In this document: piece by piece, positions 27,405 through 64,000 of the stretch
Layout: each line of letters opens with the position of its first letter
Numbering within the stretch: position 1 is the stretch's first letter
Source of the DNA: Amoebidium appalachense
Lineage: Eukaryota > Ichthyosporea
Assembly: GCA_963693365.1 (NCBI GenBank)
Contig: CAVNZM010000007.1
Coordinates: forward strand, 8,060,001 to 8,124,000
Direction of reading: 5' to 3'
Length of the DNA: 64,000 bases
Translations under genes and position numbers: made by a program
Notes under the pieces: generated by a model
The model's database searches: none
What the model saw: only the letters and a program-made list of their open reading frames with translations
Told to the model about the DNA's origin: nothing

Positions 27405-28421
27405 CCCCCCTCCCCCCCCCACCCTATCTTCCGGCTGTCACATACCCGGAGTAATGCATGTGAAGGCGGTGCACGCACGTGTAGGGGTGGAGCATGCATA
27501 CAACCTGCTTCCGCTATTTACATGCATGTGTTTCGAATTTATGTGCACGTACTGTGTGCACGCCTGCAGTCGTGCCGGTGTACATGCAATGTATCGAATA
27601 TCTCGGCCTGTCTTCATTTTATTGTGAACAGAACATTTACGAAACACATGCATCTGCAAGGCCTTAAGCTTCAGAGTGTGACGTGCACACAGTAAGCACG
27701 TGCACACCATAAACACGGTAAACATACACACATGCTTGGAAAAATATTGACGGAGAAACTTATGTTTATATGAATATTGTTTCCTGTGTGTACATCAATT
27801 GCAAATCTCTGATCGTAACCTGCCATCAAAAACTTCTGCACTAGCATGTGTGGTTTTAAAAAAAAAAAATGTCGTCTACACACCATCATTATCGCCTTCT
27901 GCTAATTGATTCACCAGCCCCTGCTAATATATCTCTGGGCATGCCAGGTTTGTCTACATCTTACTCTACGATCTATGTAATGATATGTTCTAGATCAACA
28001 TATTAATTTTGGCAATATATGAAGGTTATGGTTGCGCTCTCTAAGCCACCTTGTCAACATATCCGTTAATGTCATATCAGTTCTTTCACATACATAAATT
28101 TCGCCAACCCACACAGCCAGTAAGCAACCACGAACCTCATTCATATGCATAGAGACAAAGCATTAACCCCTTGCGCCCCACATTCCTTGCCCCCTCCCCC
28201 CCCCCCCCCCCTCCCCGCCCCCCTTAACCCCTTGCGCCACACATTCCTTGCCCCCCCCCCCCCCCTCCTCCCCCCGGCCTCCCTACCCACCCCACCCAAC
28301 TGCCCATCCACACCCGGAAAACGATTCACTCTCCCGTGTTTCCCAACCAGCTCATATTCATTGACAAGACTAGCAGCTACTATCTCCTTTCACCAATGTT
28401 TTCTGACTGATTGAGTGCATT
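26613..28421. other. Intergenic region between convergent monooxygenase and ABCG-A
   Basis: 26613-26860 is AT-rich. An ORF starting at 26857 (MPGIDRPKTDLDWAWMHYLV) has ordinary composition for ~50 codons before running into Pro/Asn repeats and has no supporting context. C tracts occupy 27224-27253 and 27346-27420. A direct repeat (ttaaccccttgcgcc followed by acattccttg) occurs at ~28163-28190 and ~28223-28250. No other gene seen. Confidence 0.5.
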
Positions 28422-45489
<17,068 letters not shown>

Positions 45490-46496
45490 TTTCTCTCACA
45501 CGGGGACACTAGCCCGCTTGGAACCCCAAGATGTGGTGCGTGTGTCTAATTTCCTCGCCTCATGGGTATCGCAACTCCTGGCTACAGCAACATCATAGCT
45601 ACAAGTAGTAAGCCTATATTGCTTGCTCGGTTTAGTAAACTAATATCCCGCCTTATGGAAATCTGGTCTTTCTATTACACTGGAACAGGTTGTTCAGGTC
45701 CGACCTGGAGCTTATAAACAAGGAGAAAACCGTTACTTCTGCAATGAACTGACTGACTGAGGGACATTATCCATCTGGGAATGCAAGAATGTTTACCCCC
45801 CTCCGATACAACCATAATAGGTGTTCTGCCTTTCTTATCGCCGGCACGTGCCCGCTGTGAATGTATTGTGGGTCAGTAAACTCGCCAAAGATTATGCAAT
45901 AAAAAAAGTCTGATAAAAAACCATTGAGTACTACATCTATTTTCAGTATTATATACACTACATAAACACTATCTCGTTGTTCTAAGCATGTACATAACCT
46001 ACTATGCGTTTGTTTATGTATTGACTCGAGGATCATTCACAATCAGCTTGATTGGCCAACAGAGACCGCCAATAGGCAACATTCGCCAATCACTTCACTG
46101 CGGTCAAAAAAACTCAGAGTGGTGCAAAAATAGTTGAGCTGATAAGAACGGTTGAGTACAAACTTGTGTTTTCACGGTTTTTCACCAGTTGCTGGGCACT
46201 ACTCCGTTAGAGAAACCATAATCATGTTAAAGTAGGGAGTTGGCTGGAAACGATTTATACTGCCAAAGGTCTTTTGTAGCTGTTTATAGATTTATAACCA
46301 GTTGCTAACCTTGCCTCATCACTCACGAAACTTTGTTAGCAGACATTTACCAGCCCAGCATCGGCACATTTCACCTTGTCTTTTGACGTTAGTTCGTGTC
46401 AGTCAATTACCGAATCGATTCCCAATACACGTTCATCCACCCGAAGACATCAATAAACGCGTACACAGGGCCACGTGCTTTTTAGATAAGTTGAAG
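45490..46496. promoter_or_regulatory. Divergent promoter region between ABCG-A and ABCG-B
   Basis: A 1-kb spacer almost free of arrays. Three CCAAT-box cores cluster at 46051-46055 (as ATTGG), 46069-46073 and 46086-46090, spaced 18 and 17 bp apart, which resembles NF-Y multi-CCAAT promoters. No clear TATA box. Joint regulation of the two paralogues is inferred from this layout. Confidence 0.5.
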
Positions 46497-60901
<14,405 letters not shown>

Positions 60902-61006
60902 AGAAATTACTTGCACGAATGCTGCGCTTGCTCCCACCTAATGCATCCACACACTCCACTGCGACACGCACAGGCACGCACACACGCATGTGCCAATACC
61001 ACCACC

Positions 61007-61101
<95 letters not shown>

Positions 61102-61119
61102 CCCCCTCCTACTCCTCAC

Positions 61120-61177
<58 letters not shown>

Positions 61178-63755
61178 TGTAACATTTGGGAGTTGTGCCT
61201 GCTGGTATTTGCTTGCTTTAGTTCCAAAACCCTGTTTTTTTTTACTGTAGTAAGAGGCTTATTATAGACTGGTTTAGTAGCGATGAATATATGTGGTTAA
61301 ATTCTCTTGTGAAAGCTGAAACCGAGTGATCCAGGGAGATTAACCGTGTGACTGTGCGATGTTTTGCCTACATAGTTGATCGGGCTCTAAGCTATTGTTA
61401 GGTGGATACCGTTTGTTGTTTAATAGTAGTAGTGTTGTTCACGATCATAGTAGTGTAAAAATTATCATCTCACGGGGCTGAGGATTTGGACCAGAGGATT
61501 CGATAAGCAGTAACTAAGGGTTAAGTGAAGATCTAGTTGGCAAGGACACTGAAACAATATCATACAAGTATCAATATATGTATATATATGGCAACATCAA
61601 AATATGGACATAAAGCTTCATGGTACGAGATTAACATAAAGCCAGTTGTTTGCAGAATATAATGTGATGAGTATAATGAGACGACGGTCGAGACTCGTAA
61701 TTGAATCCGTACGCATATGCTATGGCTTGGGTGAACCACTTGTTTGTTAGCTCTTTCTGGTGCTAAAGTGTCTGAAAGCATGCATGCATTAGTGATTGCG
61801 GATCTGATGGTTAGCGGTTGGCGTGGAAAGGCAGACGTCTTTATAATGAAGTTCCAACTGAGTGGTGGCGGGGGGAGAATGGAGGGGGGGGGGGGGGGGG
61901 GGGGGAGGGGGGGAGGAGGGGGGGGGGAGACGTGTGGCAAGGAACTCGAGTACGAAGTGTGGTAAATACCGCCATGATTGTCGATGATGGGCAATACCCG
62001 GTGCGGTCACCGCGCGCAGCAGTCGTCGATGATCATGAAGCTGCTGATGAGTAGGTACCTTTATTGATGTTGCAACCAGCAATTACCCATGTGGGTCGGT
62101 TGTTACCACCTTGACGTGCAACGGTACACACAGAAACTGCCTGATACTGAAGAAAGAAAAAGCGAAAAGAACACTGCCTACAGCGATATGCTAGCCAATC
62201 AGTAAAGCTTCATGCAGGCCATATAAGGGAAAAAGCTTTCATGAGCCAACCGAAGTGACCGTTTGGTAAGCATGGGTGCCAACAGCGCGGATCCAACCAA
62301 TCACGTAGCGCATTGATCTTGAACAACACTTTCCCGCCATCGATTTGCGGGCGTGCGAATTCCGGCGGGACGCCCGCCGGCAAGGCCTATACCTGATATC
62401 TAACCAATGTAACGGTTAGTGTGTAACTGTACTATGTAGGAGATAGCCGGTAGCTCACGATAGCAGATCATAACAGCATGTTATACCTTAAAAAAACCAT
62501 CGGTAAAACATTTATGAACAAATTTGTACGATGAATTAGGCTCTTTTGTTTGAGAGCTCACCTTACACCGCGGGTCACGCGAGACCCCCGTTTCGCCCAC
62601 GGCAACCAGTGCCTGAACATCTCAATAATTTTATTGGTTACATGTCATGGAAGCCGCTCTGCTGTCGGCGAAAGCGTTTGTTAGGGGGACAAGCCGGCCG
62701 GGCAAGAGCCACAACGGTCAGCTAAAGAATTTGCCTTTTTGGTCATCGCGTCGTTGGAAAGTAAGCACCACCAACATGCATTGAATACTGTAGCACAAGG
62801 TGATAATAGAGTTTCCGAGCTTGCTTGACATTTTTATAGATAACTGCTCGTTAACTATAATAAATAATTTAGGTCTAATTGAAGCATCAAGATCCATAAC
62901 ATACCACGAACATGTTGTGCAGTTTACCTCTTTCTTTGCACCGCCCACGTAAGCCAATCATTTGCAATCGGTTACCGGCAAAAGGCCTAAACCGCGCCCT
63001 TTTGGTGATAGCACCAAAGTTTTCGATTGCGACAACAGTCACGTTTCTTTGCCCAACAAACAAGAACTGAAGCAAGAAGACGTTTGCATGTTTTGACACT
63101 TGAAATCACTTTAGTTCTTTTTTCTGGTTTAGGTTGGTGTACTTGGTGTGGTGTGTGTCTGCGTTTGAAGGTGCAGCAAGCACAATTCACAAAGCAACGG
63201 GACGCTGCCACCGGCTTCATGCATAGCACAGGCAGCTCAGACACGTACAAGCGCGGACGATTCAGAATAAGACAGCAAGGCACCCCCTTTGTCTGAGCGC
63301 TTTACGGTGTGTGAGCCCCTCTTCCCCTTTTTGCTTTCTTCTCCTCCTTTAATTTCTAGGTTTGTGTTTCCTCAGTGATGTTAAAACTCAAAAGAAGTAC
63401 TCTGCCGGGTTGCAGGACTGCTCCACTTGTCTGCGCTTTCCGAAGTTGCAGCAACCGGATCCTGTCTCGCGACAGGTTGAAAGGCCTCTCGTTAAAGTGG
63501 AGATCATGTTAAAAAATAAAATAAAAGAATAATAAACTTGCGTTTGCCCCTCTAGCCTAGTCTATTTCGTTTTCTTTTTATTTTTCCCATTTGTAGTTGG
63601 CTCCTGCTGCCTGGTTTATTATGCTGCCTGAATACCTCCTTACATCATCCTATTCGTGGCAGTGACACATCCTTTTTTACCCACAGGTAGATAAAACTTG
63701 GTTCGACGCGCGTCTTCTTGTCTTTGCTTTGTTTGTGTGGTTTTTTTTTTTTCAG
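60902..63755. other. Spacer between ABCG-B and MAF1, with promoter-like CpG-rich part
   Basis: (CT)n at 61013-61099 and (CA)n at 61123-61171 are followed by AT-leaning unique sequence to ~61860 and a G tract at ~61885-61928. From ~62180 it turns promoter-like: CCAATCA at ~62194, 62297 and 62953, TTTCCCGCC near 62331, and a GC hairpin (CCGGCGGG-acg-CCCGCCGG, 62362-62380). MAF1's untranslated first exon probably lies here. Confidence 0.5.
63133..63296 (+). CDS. Doubtful C-terminal exon upstream of MAF1
   Basis: An open frame follows a good acceptor (ttttttctggtttag) or an alternative one (gtgcag, ~63172) and ends QRDAATGFMHSTGSSDTYKR, GRFRIRQQGTPFV, TGA. Composition is ordinary, but no upstream exon was found and I do not recognise it. 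It may be untranslated leader of MAF1. Confidence 0.2.
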
Positions 63756-63808
63756 AGAAAGCTTCCAAATCTACACTGTCGGTCTTGCAGAATAACCCTG
63801 AAGCAACC

Positions 63809-64000
63809 ATGAAGTTCCTTGATGTTCCCGAGCTGATGACCCTTGCGTCTCGCCTCAACACAGTCGTTGGCGATCGTCAACTTTCATGTTGGTTGGAAGC
63901 ATATTCGATGAAACACGCGGGCACAGACAAGAAGCAATACAAGCAGTATTCCACACAGAACGGTGGCACACTACAAGGGCTCGAACTCCTATCACCTCCC
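63809..64000 (+). CDS. MAF1: MAF1 repressor of RNA polymerase III, 5' partial
   Basis: The exon begins at 63756 after a T-rich acceptor (tttttttttttcag); the ATG at 63809 opens 64 codons to the window edge. The protein starts MKFLDVPELMTLASRLN, then VVGDRQLSCWLEAYSMKHAG, TDKKQYKQY and LELLSPP. It shows the MAF1 N-terminal pattern: MK-L, GD, E-YS-K-AG-DKK, KQ and LE-LSPP. MAF1 is the conserved phospho-regulated repressor that binds RNA polymerase III and lowers tRNA and 5S rRNA synthesis under starvation or TOR inhibition. The frame is open upstream through the acceptor, but the N-terminal Met matches family length, so the first ~53 nt are taken as 5' UTR. The rest lies outside the window. Confidence 0.9.
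   Translation, partial: MKFLDVPELMTLASRLNTVVGDRQLSCWLEAYSMKHAGTDKKQYKQYSTQNGGTLQGLELLSPP

Noticed and set aside
61194-61270. Short hydrophobic ORF after the CA array ([15 protein letters not shown])
   Set aside because: Too short, lies past the ABCG-B stop and is not needed for a complete transporter.

Overview
This is a eukaryotic nuclear window. The coding signal is broken into short exons with GT-AG introns, and the introns and spacers are filled with very long microsatellites (CA/GT, CT/GA) and G or C homopolymers of up to about 60 nt. There are no prokaryotic operons, and no rRNA or convincing tRNA was seen. A DOMON plus copper type II monooxygenase gene, a eukaryotic prefoldin subunit, MAF1, and two half-size ABCG transporters with 18-19 exons each suggest a unicellular relative of animals (for example an ichthyosporean) or another intron-rich protist. 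That placement is inference from gene content, not proof.

Layout: 0-6.3 kb has no confident gene; it carries a duplicated ~320-bp repeat, CT/GA/G arrays and a doubtful minus-strand exon (5161-5418). An MgtC/SapB-family membrane protein runs on the minus strand from 11500 to 6376 (4 exons, 260 aa). It is head to head with prefoldin subunit 2 on the plus strand (11981-16208, 3 exons, 129 aa). A small acidic single-pass membrane protein lies on the minus strand (18539-18851, with at least one likely upstream exon at 20965-21075). A DOMON/dopamine-beta-hydroxylase-like copper monooxygenase follows on the plus strand (22370/22481-26013); its reading frame is damaged by indels and a tandem duplication. 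A 368-bp inverted-repeat element with a 5-bp target-site duplication sits just downstream. Two paralogous ABCG half-transporters then diverge from a ~1-kb spacer: ABCG-A on the minus strand (45489-28422, 19 exons, ~829 aa) and ABCG-B on the plus strand (46497-60901, 18 exons, 705 aa). The window ends inside the first coding exon of MAF1, the RNA polymerase III repressor (63809-64000+).

The arrangement is strikingly head to head: MgtC/PFDN2 and ABCG-A/ABCG-B are two clear divergent pairs, and the small membrane protein/monooxygenase pair may be a third. Both ABCG proteins begin with an extra hydrophobic helix encoded by its own first exon, which is unusual for half-size ABCG proteins. A previously unnamed interspersed repeat is present in at least 13 copies; most copies abut a poly(G)/poly(C) tract, as if it carried an oligo-C tail. 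Several 3' splice sites have (CA)n arrays in place of a pyrimidine tract. All exon models below were built by hand from reading frame, splice consensus, phase agreement and family motifs; no search or transcript evidence was available.
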